27,500 bases of DNA from a bacterium. GTDB lineage: Bacteria; Gemmatimonadota; Glassbacteria; GWA2-58-10. The DNA lies in assembly GCA_021372515.1 (NCBI GenBank), contig JAJFUG010000091.1, forward strand, positions 1-27,500, written 5' to 3'. Below the pieces are notes generated by a model. That model did no database searches, was not told where the DNA came from, and was given only the letters and a program-made list of their open reading frames with translations. Shown piece by piece: positions 1 to 6,688 of this stretch (the stretch's first letter is position 1; each line of letters opens with the position of its first letter). Made by a program: the position numbers and the translations under genes.

Positions 1-81
1 GATTTCTGGGAGCGGGCCAAGAGCGACCAGATGATGGAAGTGTGGAAAGACCGCCTGGTGCAGAAACTGATGTCGATGTAA
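1..81 (+). CDS. C-terminal end of an unidentified protein (partial)
   Basis: The first 26 codons of the window read through on the plus strand to a TAA stop at 79-81, giving a tail that begins DFWERAKSDQ and ends QKLMSM. The segment is charged and looks helical, with GC-rich third positions like the neighbouring genes. The start lies outside the window, so no family can be named. Support for it being real: the frame is open from the edge, it ends immediately before a hairpin, and it converges on the Fe-S operon in a normal terminator arrangement. It could still be chance, because 26 codons is short. Confidence 0.5.
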   Translation, partial: DFWERAKSDQMMEVWKDRLVQKLMSM

Positions 82-91
82 AGTGCCACGC

Positions 92-113
92 GGGCGGCCA
101 CGGTGGGCCGCCC
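92..113. terminator. GC-rich hairpin between convergent genes
   Basis: The arms GGGCGGCC and GGCCGCCC pair perfectly around a 6-nt loop, 10 bases after the stop of the plus-strand gene. There is no T-tract, so this may be a weak terminator. It may instead be one half of a dispersed repeat, since its right arm runs into CCCCTAC, the same end as the next palindrome. Confidence 0.45.
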
Positions 114-150
114 CTACTGGCGATTACCCTCGAATTGAGCCGAAAAAAAT

Positions 151-179
151 GTAGGGGAGGGTTTGAAACCCTCCCCTAC
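151..179. repeat. 29-bp perfect palindrome (REP-like element or bidirectional terminator)
   Basis: The left arm GTAGGGGAGGGTTT is the exact reverse complement of the right arm, with a single central G. It lies between two convergent genes, 41 bases past the end of the sufB-like gene. Six or more A residues just to its left would give a U-tract for minus-strand transcripts. The shape (G-rich arm starting GTAGGGG, TTTGAAA centre) is typical of short intergenic palindromes found in many copies in some genomes, but copy number cannot be seen here. Confidence 0.6.
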
Positions 180-220
180 GTTGTCTGCATAACCGCGCCG
201 AGAGGTGAAAACCCCGGCCC

Positions 221-1159
221 CTATTTCAGCATCCCACCGATGATGGTGTTGAGCGCTTCCTCCTGGTCCAGGCCGCGGGCCATCAGGGTCTCGATCTCTT
301 TCTGGTTAACTCGCCCTATCGCCGCCTCGTGGGTCACCTGGGCCCGCTCGTTCAGCACGTTGACCAGGGGCACGGCGCGGGCGCGGGCCTGGTCCTGCAC
401 GATCTCGACACAGTCCACGTGGCCGCGGCAGTCCGGGGCAGCGGCCTCCAGCTCACTCACCACCTCGCTCTCGGCCTGCTCGCGCACCGCGATCCGGCTG
501 AGCAGAAGCCCCTTGGCGCCCGCCCCGAGCAGCTTGCTCCGCTCCCGGACCTTGATCTGGTCGGTCCCGTAGCCGTAGGCCTTGGTAATCATCTCCACCG
601 AGCCGTTCTCCTCGACCTCGGCCGAGTAGTCCACGTCCAGCTTGCCCACCCGGCCCTTGAGCAGCGAGAAACTGAGGTTCAGGTGCGCGCCCTTGCCCAC
701 CTTGATGTCGATCCGCGGCACCACCTCTATCCCGCCGGTCAGGCCGTGGTAGTGGTGCTCATCGTAATTGAACGAGGCGTTGTCCTCCAGGACTATCGCT
801 CCGTCCATCAGGTGCTGCACCTTGACCGCGTTGGGGAACACGCAGTGGGCCAGGATATTTATCGAGGCGCCCTCGCGGATCAGGGCGTTCATCTTTATCT
901 GCTGGCGGCCCTCCGCGGGCAGCACCCCGAAACACAGGTGCACCGGCTTTTCCAGCTTGACTCCCGGGTCCACGCTCAGGTCGATATCCACGCCGTCCTC
1001 TGTCTGGCGGGCCTCCATGTGCAGCCCCTCCACCAGGTGGCTGCCCAGGACCTGGTTCTTGTGCACCACCAGGTGGGCTATCTTGGAATCGGCCAGGGCG
1101 CCCGGCGCTCCGCCGGCGTCCTCGTAGGTCTTGACCATCAGCTCATAATCGTTGTTCAT
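221..1159 (-). CDS. sufB: SufB/SufD-family Fe-S cluster scaffold, short SmsB-like form
   Basis: This 312-residue protein has the SufBD beta-helix core and partners with the SufC-like ATPase encoded just upstream. In the SUF pathway, SufB is the scaffold on which Fe-S clusters form. E. coli SufB is about 495 residues; this one lacks the long N-terminal region, matching the compact SmsB proteins of the minimal SMS system. Near the C-terminus Cys250 is followed 27-28 residues later by His277-Glu278 (motif THEA). That spacing closely matches Cys405, His433 and Glu434 of E. coli SufB, so the protein looks catalytically competent and SufB-like rather than SufD-like. The ATG at 1157-1159 is preceded by GGGGGAG. 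The gene follows sufC after 28 bases. The SMS assignment is inferred from length and gene pairing. Confidence 0.85.
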   Translation of the reverse strand: MNNDYELMVKTYEDAGGAPGALADSKIAHLVVHKNQVLGSHLVEGLHMEARQTEDGVDIDLSVDPGVKLEKPVHLCFGVLPAEGRQQIKMNALIREGASINILAHCVFPNAVKVQHLMDGAIVLEDNASFNYDEHHYHGLTGGIEVVPRIDIKVGKGAHLNLSFSLLKGRVGKLDVDYSAEVEENGSVEMITKAYGYGTDQIKVRERSKLLGAGAKGLLLSRIAVREQAESEVVSELEAAAPDCRGHVDCVEIVQDQARARAVPLVNVLNERAQVTHEAAIGRVNQKEIETLMARGLDQEEALNTIIGGMLK

Positions 1160-1187
1160 TTTATTTTCTCCCCCGCGAAAGGGCGGC

Positions 1188-1892
1188 TCAGCGGAAGTGG
1201 GGACAGCAGGAGCAGCGGTTCTCGTAGTAGTCGACCACCTCGGCCGTGGGACCCACCTTGACCAGGTAGCCGTCGTCGATCAGGGCCGCCCGCGTGGCGA
1301 TCTTGGCGATATCGGCGTAGTGGGTGATCAGGATCACCGAGATGCCCTGCTCCTTCATCCCCCGCACGAAATCCATGATCCGCTCCAGGGCCAGCATGTC
1401 GATACCCGAATCCGGCTCGTCCAGGATTGCCAGGCGAGGGCGCATGGCGAAAATGGAGGCCAGCTCGATCCGCTTGCGCTCCCCTCCGCTGAGGGTCTTG
1501 TCCACCTTGCGCCGGCGGTAGACCTGGGCGTCCAGCAGCACCCCTTCCAGGGCCTCGGTGATCCCGGACTGGCTTTTCTCTTTCATCCCCAGGGAAATGT
1601 ACTCCGGCACTGAAATCCCCTCGAACCGCGCCGGTTCCTGCCAGGCCAGAGTCAGGCCCTTCTTCGCCCGCCGCCAGACCGGCCAGTCGGTTATATCCTC
1701 ACCGTCCAGAATGATCTGGCCGCTGGTCACCTTGTAACCCTCACAACCCATCAGAGTGTAGGCCAGACTGCTTTTACCCGCCCCGTTCGGACCCAGGATA
1801 CCGAAAATCTCCCGCTCGTTCACGGTGAGATTGATTTTCTGGAAGATAACCTTGTCCTTGTTCTGCAGGGTCAAATCCCTCAGCTCGAGCAT
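1188..1892 (-). CDS. sufC: SufC-type Fe-S assembly ATPase
   Basis: This is a cytoplasmic ABC-type ATPase that drives Fe-S assembly together with the SufB-like scaffold. From the chosen start, the Walker A motif GPNGAGKS is at about 34-41, the signature LSGGE at 134-138, Walker B with LDEPDSGID at about 157-165 and the switch His at 191. LDEPDSG is characteristic of SufC. I chose the ATG at 1890-1892 because GGTGAGGGG lies directly before it and SufC proteins usually begin M-L-E-[IL]; an ATG at 1910 would add six residues with a weaker ribosome site. The C-terminal tail is unusual, ending NRCSCCPHFR with three cysteines in four positions. It is the first gene of a two-gene operon. Confidence 0.92.
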   Translation of the reverse strand: MLELRDLTLQNKDKVIFQKINLTVNEREIFGILGPNGAGKSSLAYTLMGCEGYKVTSGQIILDGEDITDWPVWRRAKKGLTLAWQEPARFEGISVPEYISLGMKEKSQSGITEALEGVLLDAQVYRRRKVDKTLSGGERKRIELASIFAMRPRLAILDEPDSGIDMLALERIMDFVRGMKEQGISVILITHYADIAKIATRAALIDDGYLVKVGPTAEVVDYYENRCSCCPHFR

Positions 1893-2032
1893 ACTCCCCT
1901 CACCGAACATTATTGTTGCCTGAACGAACCCCCCGGATAAGTAAACACCGGTTTGAGAAAATTGTTACAAATAGTAAAATTCCGCCGCGCCGGACGCGGC
2001 CACTCATTTATGAAAAATAATAGTTAGATATT

Positions 2033-2081
2033 ATTGTGTGAATCTGATAACAATCTGTCATTCCGTCAAGGATACTGACAG
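2033..2081. promoter_or_regulatory. Two adjacent inverted repeats, possible operator of suf operon
   Basis: ATTGT (2033-2037) pairs with ACAAT (2050-2054), and CTGTCA (2055-2060) pairs with TGACAG (2076-2081). Both lie 140-190 bases upstream of sufC in the AT-rich zone. Suf operons are commonly controlled by Rrf2/IscR- or SufR-type repressors, but I do not recognise either consensus here. Arms of five and six bases can occur by chance. Confidence 0.25.
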
Positions 2082-2093
2082 CGCCAAAACGAA

Positions 2094-2121
2094 CTACCCC
2101 GCAGCGGAAGCCGCGAGGTAG
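2094..2121 (-). terminator. Stem-loop after the DUF6259 gene
   Basis: CTACC (2094-2098) pairs with GGTAG (2117-2121), with an inner GCGG-AAG-CCGC hairpin between them. A second fold, GGGGG...CCCCC, lies at about 2130-2154. The two lie 80-100 bases beyond the stop of the DUF6259 gene in its direction of transcription. No U-tract follows, so termination activity is uncertain. Confidence 0.35.
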
Positions 2122-2200
2122 CGCAAGGCGGGGGAGGGCGTGATGCTTTCCCCCGGGCCTTGGTCCGACGGTTTTCATTCCCGCGGGTATTGCTTCACCA

Positions 2201-3952
2201 TCACTTGCCGGCCGCCTCCAGAACCGCGCGCACCGCGGGGTTGGGCGAGGTGATCTCCTCGGCCCCCTCCACGGTCAGGGTGGGGATAGCCCCCAGTTGC
2301 TGGTGCAGCCTGATCCGGTAAGCCTGGTCCGCGTCCTTCCCGGAAAGGCCCGAGTAGCCGAACGAACGGCTCCAGCGGCCGAACAGGAATTCATTCAGCG
2401 GCACGGGTTTCAAACGCTCCAGGCCCTCGCAGTTCACCTGAAAGCTCTCGAACAGGTGCACCTGGCTCAGGGCCTGAGCCTGCATAGTGATCTCGTTGCG
2501 CCCCTCGCCGCCCACCACCAGGCCGTTGTTCAGGCTGCTCACCAGGGCTACCAGACGGCGCATGCCCTCGGCCGGAGTGCAGTCCTCCACCAGGCCGTTG
2601 CGGATATTCCAGATGCAGAGGGTGACGTCCAGGAACACTGTCTCCAGGCTCAGCGCGCTGGCCGCGCCCTGCACCCGCTCGGCCAGGATCGAGCGCCACA
2701 TGCTCAGGCCCGGGTGGATCTTCACCATGGTCTTGTCGCTGCGGTGACGCATGCGCTCGGCGTTCGACTCCGGCACCGGACGGACCTTGTTGTTCACCCA
2801 GGACCAGCCCTGGATTTTTCCGGTGTCGTTCTCGCGGTAGACAAAGTCGCGCACGTAGTTGTAGACCGGGTTGGAGGGGTCCATGTCGATCGAGTTGCAG
2901 TGCGGCATGGCGTGGAAACCCAGGCTCTGCGCCTTCTGGATGAAAGCCTTCCCCTGGTCGCTGGGGACAAAATCCGGGTAGTTCTCGTCGTAGCCGTCCC
3001 GCCGCCAGTCCGGGATATGAAGGAGCACCCGTTCCGGCTTGACTCTCTTGGCCAGCTCATCCAGCAGGGCCGGGTCGCTGGGGGCCCAGCTCACGGCCAG
3101 CTTAAGGCTGTCCACCCAGGACGGGCGGGTGCGGGCGGCGAGGTCGTAGGCCCCGCTCAGCCAGTCGCGGTACTGCGCGGCCGGCTCCTGCCAGCCGCCC
3201 TGGTAGACATTGATCCGCCAGGTGAGTCCTCCCGCGGCCAGCTTGTCGGTGTGCGGTCCGCTAAGCTCGGTCTCGAACCCCAGGCCGCGCTTGTCCTCGC
3301 CGGCTCCCACATACAGCGCCTTGTACTGGAATCGGTTGTCACGGCAATGGACCCAGAACCCGCCCTTGTCACCCTGCAGAATAGCCAAGCCCGCCTCCCA
3401 CGAAAACGGCCAGCGCCAGCGCTTGCCCGCGGCCAGCGGGTCCTCCAGGGCCAAACGCGCGCCCTGGAAGAATGGGGCGATCAGTTCCAGGCCCGGGGCG
3501 ATCCCGCCGAAAGTCCAGCGCACCGACTTGAGCCCGGGCCGCGAGGCGTAGGCCGAGGGTTCCACCAGCAGGTCGCCGCTCACCGGGTCCGTGCTGACCG
3601 TGATCACCCCATCGCCGAACCAGCCCTCCAGACGCACCTGGACCAGGTTGGGGTTGAGCTGCAGGATTTTGATCCGGTCATTTGCCTCGCCAGCCAGGGG
3701 CACGGCCTCATCCCCGCTGTAGTTCAGACAGAGCGCCCCGGCGGTCCTGCCCCCGCTGATCAGCACCGCGCCGTCCGCCTTGCGGGTAAGGTTCACCAGC
3801 GCCCCGCGCTCCAGCACCGCACTCAACGTGGAGGTCTCCACCAGCACACGCTCGCCCTCGACCCGCAGCGGGGCGGCGCTGAGCTGCCCGCTCCAGGCCG
3901 TCAGGGCCAGACAGGCAAGGAAACATGATATAACGGCGATCTTGCGGGTCAT
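2201..3952 (-). CDS. Secreted DUF6259-type putative glycoside hydrolase
   Basis: This 583-residue protein begins with a clear Sec signal peptide (Lys-rich start, hydrophobic core at 5-20, likely cut after LSA-A near residue 27), so it acts outside the cytoplasm. The N-terminal half is beta-rich. The C-terminal half, from about residue 280 (PSWVDSLKLAVSW), looks like a TIM-barrel with the strands VLLHIPDW, HAMPHCNSIDM, VFLDVT and VVGGEGRNEI. The overall layout resembles DUF6259 proteins, related to retaining glycoside hydrolase barrels. Acidic residues in FLDVT and GGEGRNE are plausible catalytic positions, but I cannot assign them. The ATG at 3950-3952 is preceded by GGAGG at good spacing. 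Substrate is unknown. Confidence 0.65.
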   Translation of the reverse strand: MTRKIAVISCFLACLALTAWSGQLSAAPLRVEGERVLVETSTLSAVLERGALVNLTRKADGAVLISGGRTAGALCLNYSGDEAVPLAGEANDRIKILQLNPNLVQVRLEGWFGDGVITVSTDPVSGDLLVEPSAYASRPGLKSVRWTFGGIAPGLELIAPFFQGARLALEDPLAAGKRWRWPFSWEAGLAILQGDKGGFWVHCRDNRFQYKALYVGAGEDKRGLGFETELSGPHTDKLAAGGLTWRINVYQGGWQEPAAQYRDWLSGAYDLAARTRPSWVDSLKLAVSWAPSDPALLDELAKRVKPERVLLHIPDWRRDGYDENYPDFVPSDQGKAFIQKAQSLGFHAMPHCNSIDMDPSNPVYNYVRDFVYRENDTGKIQGWSWVNNKVRPVPESNAERMRHRSDKTMVKIHPGLSMWRSILAERVQGAASALSLETVFLDVTLCIWNIRNGLVEDCTPAEGMRRLVALVSSLNNGLVVGGEGRNEITMQAQALSQVHLFESFQVNCEGLERLKPVPLNEFLFGRWSRSFGYSGLSGKDADQAYRIRLHQQLGAIPTLTVEGAEEITSPNPAVRAVLEAAGK

Positions 3953-3976
3953 CGGTCCTCCGGTGGCTGGGTTGGG

Positions 3977-4009
3977 AAAAAGCCCGGCCTGAAAATCCCC
4001 GGGCCGGGC
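3977..4009 (-). terminator. Rho-independent terminator of the GNAT gene
   Basis: GCCCGGCC (3982-3989) pairs with GGCCGGGC (4002-4009). On the minus strand the stem is followed by five U residues. It lies about 37 bases past the stop of the acetyltransferase gene and separates it from the DUF6259 gene, which therefore probably has its own promoter in a very short gap or depends on read-through. Confidence 0.75.
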
Positions 4010-4046
4010 GGTTGTCTGTTCGTTTCAGTTTTTGCCGGGACAGGCT

Positions 4047-4772
4047 TCAGGCATTCCGTTCCAGTGAATCAGCGGTCAGGTCGGAAAGGCGCTCGCGCTG
4101 ACGGCCCCGGGAGTCGAAATTCGACGGGCTGAGCCAGCGTTTCCAGGCCGAATCCAGGCGCGGCCACTCGCTGTCTATGATCGAGTACCAGGCCGTGTCT
4201 CGGTTCCGTCCCCGGTAGATCACGGCCTGACGGAACACGCCCTCGAAGCGGAACCCCAGCCGTTCGGCCGCCGCGCGCGAGGGAGTGTTCAGGGCGTCGC
4301 ATTTCCATTCCAGACGGCGGTAGCCCAGGCGGAACACCAGCTCGAACAGAAGGTAGAGCGCCTCGCTGGCCGCCGGGGTGCGCTGCAGGGGCGGCGAAAA
4401 ATTGATATGCCCCACCTCGATCACCCCGTCCGGCGGGCTGATCCGCAGGTAGCTGGCCACGCCGAGGGCCTTGCCGCCCGTATTTTCGATTATGGCGAAA
4501 AAGAGAGGGTCCTCACCCAGGCACCCCGCCCGCATCCAGCCCAGGTAGGCCTCCAGGCTGTCGAAGGGGCCGTAGGGAAGGTAGGTCCAGAGGCGTCCGA
4601 CCGTATCGAGGCTGTTGGCCTGGAACAGTTCCGGGCCGTGCTTTTCCGGCTCCAGCGGCTCCAGGCGGCAGAACCGTCCTGCCAGCGGCCCGCGGGGCGG
4701 CCGCGGCGGTGCGGTCCAGCCGGGCAGAGGCCGGCCCACGGGCTGGCCCAGGGCATTCAGAACGTGGTCCAT
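4047..4772 (-). CDS. GNAT-family N-acetyltransferase, RimJ/RimL-like
   Basis: This 241-residue cytoplasmic protein would transfer an acetyl group from acetyl-CoA to an amine; the acceptor is unknown. After a Pro-rich leader, the fold begins at GRFCRLEPLEPEKHG (about 30-45). It continues through the central strand ALGVASYLRISPPDGVIEVGHINFSP and ends with the RimL-like signature WKCDALNTPSRAAAERLGFRFEGVFR (about 170-195), where Asn-x-x-Ser-x-x-x-Ala-x-x-x-Gly-Phe is typical. The C-terminal 40 residues are basic and probably outside the domain. The ATG at 4770-4772 follows GAGGAGGG. It lies 90 bases after the galactokinase stop and may share its transcript. Confidence 0.85.
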   Translation of the reverse strand: MDHVLNALGQPVGRPLPGWTAPPRPPRGPLAGRFCRLEPLEPEKHGPELFQANSLDTVGRLWTYLPYGPFDSLEAYLGWMRAGCLGEDPLFFAIIENTGGKALGVASYLRISPPDGVIEVGHINFSPPLQRTPAASEALYLLFELVFRLGYRRLEWKCDALNTPSRAAAERLGFRFEGVFRQAVIYRGRNRDTAWYSIIDSEWPRLDSAWKRWLSPSNFDSRGRQRERLSDLTADSLERNA

Positions 4773-4862
4773 GCACCCTCCTCGAACAAAGTTGCGAGTC
4801 CGGTGGCCTCGGCCTCAGGGCGACCACAAGTCGGCTCCCGTGCCGCGACTGTATATCCTCCC

Positions 4863-6302
4863 TCAGAACAAAACCCGCGCTCCGCCCGCAGGACGCAGGG
4901 TGAGGAGCGCGCTGTCGGGCCGCTCCCGGAAGCGCTTGAGCGCCTCGGGATAGTTGTTCAGCGCCTGGCCGTAATAGCGGGTGCGGAAAGCCTCCAGCAC
5001 CGTCTCCAGCCTGGCCTCAGGGACCAGGTGCACGGTGCAGCCGCCGAACCCGGCTCCGGTCAGACGGCTGCCGGCGCTGCCGCTTTCGAGCCCGATGGCG
5101 ACCAGGTCGTCCAGGGCCGGGTGGCTGATCTCGTAGTCATCGCGGCAACTGACATGGCTCTGGGTCATCAGCTCGCCGAACCGCAGGCCGTCGCCCTGCT
5201 CCACCGCCGCGCTCGACTCCTCCACCCGCACGGTCTCGGTGACCACGTGGCGCGCCCGCTGGCCGATCCGGAAACCCTCGGGCGGGTCGGGCAGCAACTC
5301 GCCGCCCTTGGTGGTGAGGAACAGGCGGTTCAGCTCGTCCAGCTCAAGGCCCAGGCAGGCGGCCAGCTCGGCCCGGGTGTAGCTCGGCCGGGTGAACGTC
5401 TCGTCCAGGGCGGCCAGCATGCGCTCGCGTCCGATCCCGAAATAAATATCGCCCAGAAGCTCCATTTTTTCCAGACCCAGGCGCCGGCTCAGCATGGCCG
5501 CGGCGACCCGGCACATGGCCGGCCGCATGTTGTACTGCATGCGGGTCTCGGCGGTCTTGGAGGCCTTGACCATCGAGTTGGCCACCACGATGGCGAAACC
5601 CTGCGGGATGGAGACCGGGGTCACGCGCAGGGGGAAGAAATCGATTTTCAGGGCCTTGCCCTTCTCGTTCAGGATACAGACCGCGTGGTCCATCCCGCCG
5701 CCCTGGGTGCCCACGTACCATTCGGCGCGGGCCATGCGCTCGGCCAGGCGCTGTGGCTCCAGTTGCATTCCGGTGGAGCGAAGGACAGCCATGGCCGCGG
5801 CCACCACCACCGTGCTGCTGGAGGACAGCCCGCCGCCCACCGGCACCGTGCCGTAGAAACAGGCGTCGAACCCCTGCAAGCCGTCCACTCCGCCCAGCTC
5901 ATCCACGATCCCCTGCACCCCGGCTTTGATGTAGTTGCCCCAGTCCCCGGTGTCGTAGTGCGGGATTTGATCCTCGATCTCGAAGCTGCGGTCCGGGAAA
6001 TCCGGGTTGACCGCGTTAATCCGGCGGTCGTGTCGGGGAGCCAGGGCCACCAGCATGTCGTTGTCGATGGCCATGGGCAGCACCGGCAGGCCGTTGTAGT
6101 CCGTGTGCTCGCCGATCAGGTTCACCCGCCCCGGCGCGCGCAGCACGCTGACCTCTTTATGCTTCGGGAAGCGGGCGGTGAAATGCTCGATCAGGCGGAT
6201 CACCCGCGGCGCGGCATCCGTGTTGTATACGCCATCCAGGGCCGCTTTAATTTCCGGTGCACCGCTCTTCAGCCCAGCCAGCAGTTTCGATATCTCCAGC
6301 AT
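4863..6302 (-). CDS. galK: Galactokinase / GHMP sugar kinase with GALK2-like architecture
   Basis: This 479-residue cytoplasmic kinase phosphorylates C1 of galactose or an N-acetylhexosamine using ATP. The galactokinase signature GRVNLIGEHTDYN is at 58-70, the ATP-binding VGGGLSSSST at 155-164, the likely catalytic Asp in GGGMDHA at 205 and the third GHMP motif LTGAGFGGCTV at about 411-421. It is about 100 residues longer than E. coli GalK. The extra segment (PSYTRAELAACLGLELDELNRLFL) resembles the PYxPEEICRCLGISLEEL region of eukaryotic GALK2/GAL1-type enzymes, and the sugar-site sequence VLPMAID is also GALK2-like. N-acetylgalactosamine is therefore a possible substrate. The ATG at 6300-6302 is preceded by GAGGTGGGG at slightly long spacing. 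Confidence 0.9.
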   Translation of the reverse strand: MLEISKLLAGLKSGAPEIKAALDGVYNTDAAPRVIRLIEHFTARFPKHKEVSVLRAPGRVNLIGEHTDYNGLPVLPMAIDNDMLVALAPRHDRRINAVNPDFPDRSFEIEDQIPHYDTGDWGNYIKAGVQGIVDELGGVDGLQGFDACFYGTVPVGGGLSSSSTVVVAAAMAVLRSTGMQLEPQRLAERMARAEWYVGTQGGGMDHAVCILNEKGKALKIDFFPLRVTPVSIPQGFAIVVANSMVKASKTAETRMQYNMRPAMCRVAAAMLSRRLGLEKMELLGDIYFGIGRERMLAALDETFTRPSYTRAELAACLGLELDELNRLFLTTKGGELLPDPPEGFRIGQRARHVVTETVRVEESSAAVEQGDGLRFGELMTQSHVSCRDDYEISHPALDDLVAIGLESGSAGSRLTGAGFGGCTVHLVPEARLETVLEAFRTRYYGQALNNYPEALKRFRERPDSALLTLRPAGGARVLF

Positions 6303-6393
6303 GCCCGTTACCCCACCTCTCTCTGGTTAAAGGCAAAGGCGCGGAATTTCCACGCCGCTTCTCAATCCCGGTCCAGCACAAATTGCCGGGCTC

Positions 6394-6672
6394 TCAGCCC
6401 AGCCTGGGCCGGGTGGCGCTCTCCAGGATCACCCGGTCGTAATCGCAGCCGGGGCGCAAGTTGCGGTAGTTGACCGGCCGGCAGTTGTCGTAGCGGTCCT
6501 CGCCCAGGACCACGCGGAACGGGCCGCCCGGCTCGAAAGCGATCTCGGCCAGCAGATGGACATCGTGCAAAGTCACCTGAGCGCCCGCGCCCTCCAGCGG
6601 GTTGACCGAGCCCAGCTGTCCCCAGCCGATCTCCAGGTTTGACTGCAATATTTTTGCCACCGGGGTCTGCAT
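6394..6672 (-). CDS. Unknown 92-residue protein downstream of purD
   Basis: I do not recognise this small protein. It begins MQTPVAKILQ and ends ATRPRLG. It has no signal peptide or membrane segment. The middle (VTLHDVHLLAEIAFEPG, FRVVLGEDRYDNCRPVNYR) looks like alternating beta-strands. An upstream ATG at 6807 would give a longer frame, but its extra residues overlap purD and look like shadow sequence. The ATG at 6670-6672 follows GGAGGAG at ideal spacing, 16 bases after the purD stop. It is therefore the last gene of the cutA-purD unit, and is probably cytoplasmic. The link to purine synthesis is only positional. Confidence 0.75.
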   Translation of the reverse strand: MQTPVAKILQSNLEIGWGQLGSVNPLEGAGAQVTLHDVHLLAEIAFEPGGPFRVVLGEDRYDNCRPVNYRNLRPGCDYDRVILESATRPRLG

Positions 6673-6688
6673 TACGCTCCTCCGTGGG

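Larger units (their letters stand above)
1893..2200. other. Intergenic region upstream of sufC, AT-rich with inverted repeats
   Basis: These 308 bases hold no credible gene. The part at 1940-2060 is far more AT-rich than the rest of the window and is the likely promoter and control region of sufC-sufB. It contains ATTGT...ACAAT (2033-2054) and, immediately beside it, CTGTCA...TGACAG (2055-2081), both inverted repeats. The part at 2094-2160 is GC-rich and folded, and follows the end of the DUF6259 gene. No convincing sigma-70 pair at correct spacing was found; TTGACG on the minus strand near 2065-2070 is a possible -35. Confidence 0.55.

Noticed and set aside
1893-2100. Canonical sigma-70 promoter for sufC (TTGACG near 2065-2070)
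   Set aside because: No acceptable -10 box at 16-18 bases; kept only as a possibility in the region entry.
2297-3928. 543-residue plus-strand open frame opposite the DUF6259 gene
   Set aside because: It is antisense to a gene with signal peptide and ribosome site, and its composition (rich in Arg, His, Gln, Val, Ala) is that of a GC-rich shadow frame.
4407-6473. 688-residue plus-strand open frame
   Set aside because: Antisense to the acetyltransferase and galactokinase; no domain visible and low-complexity composition.
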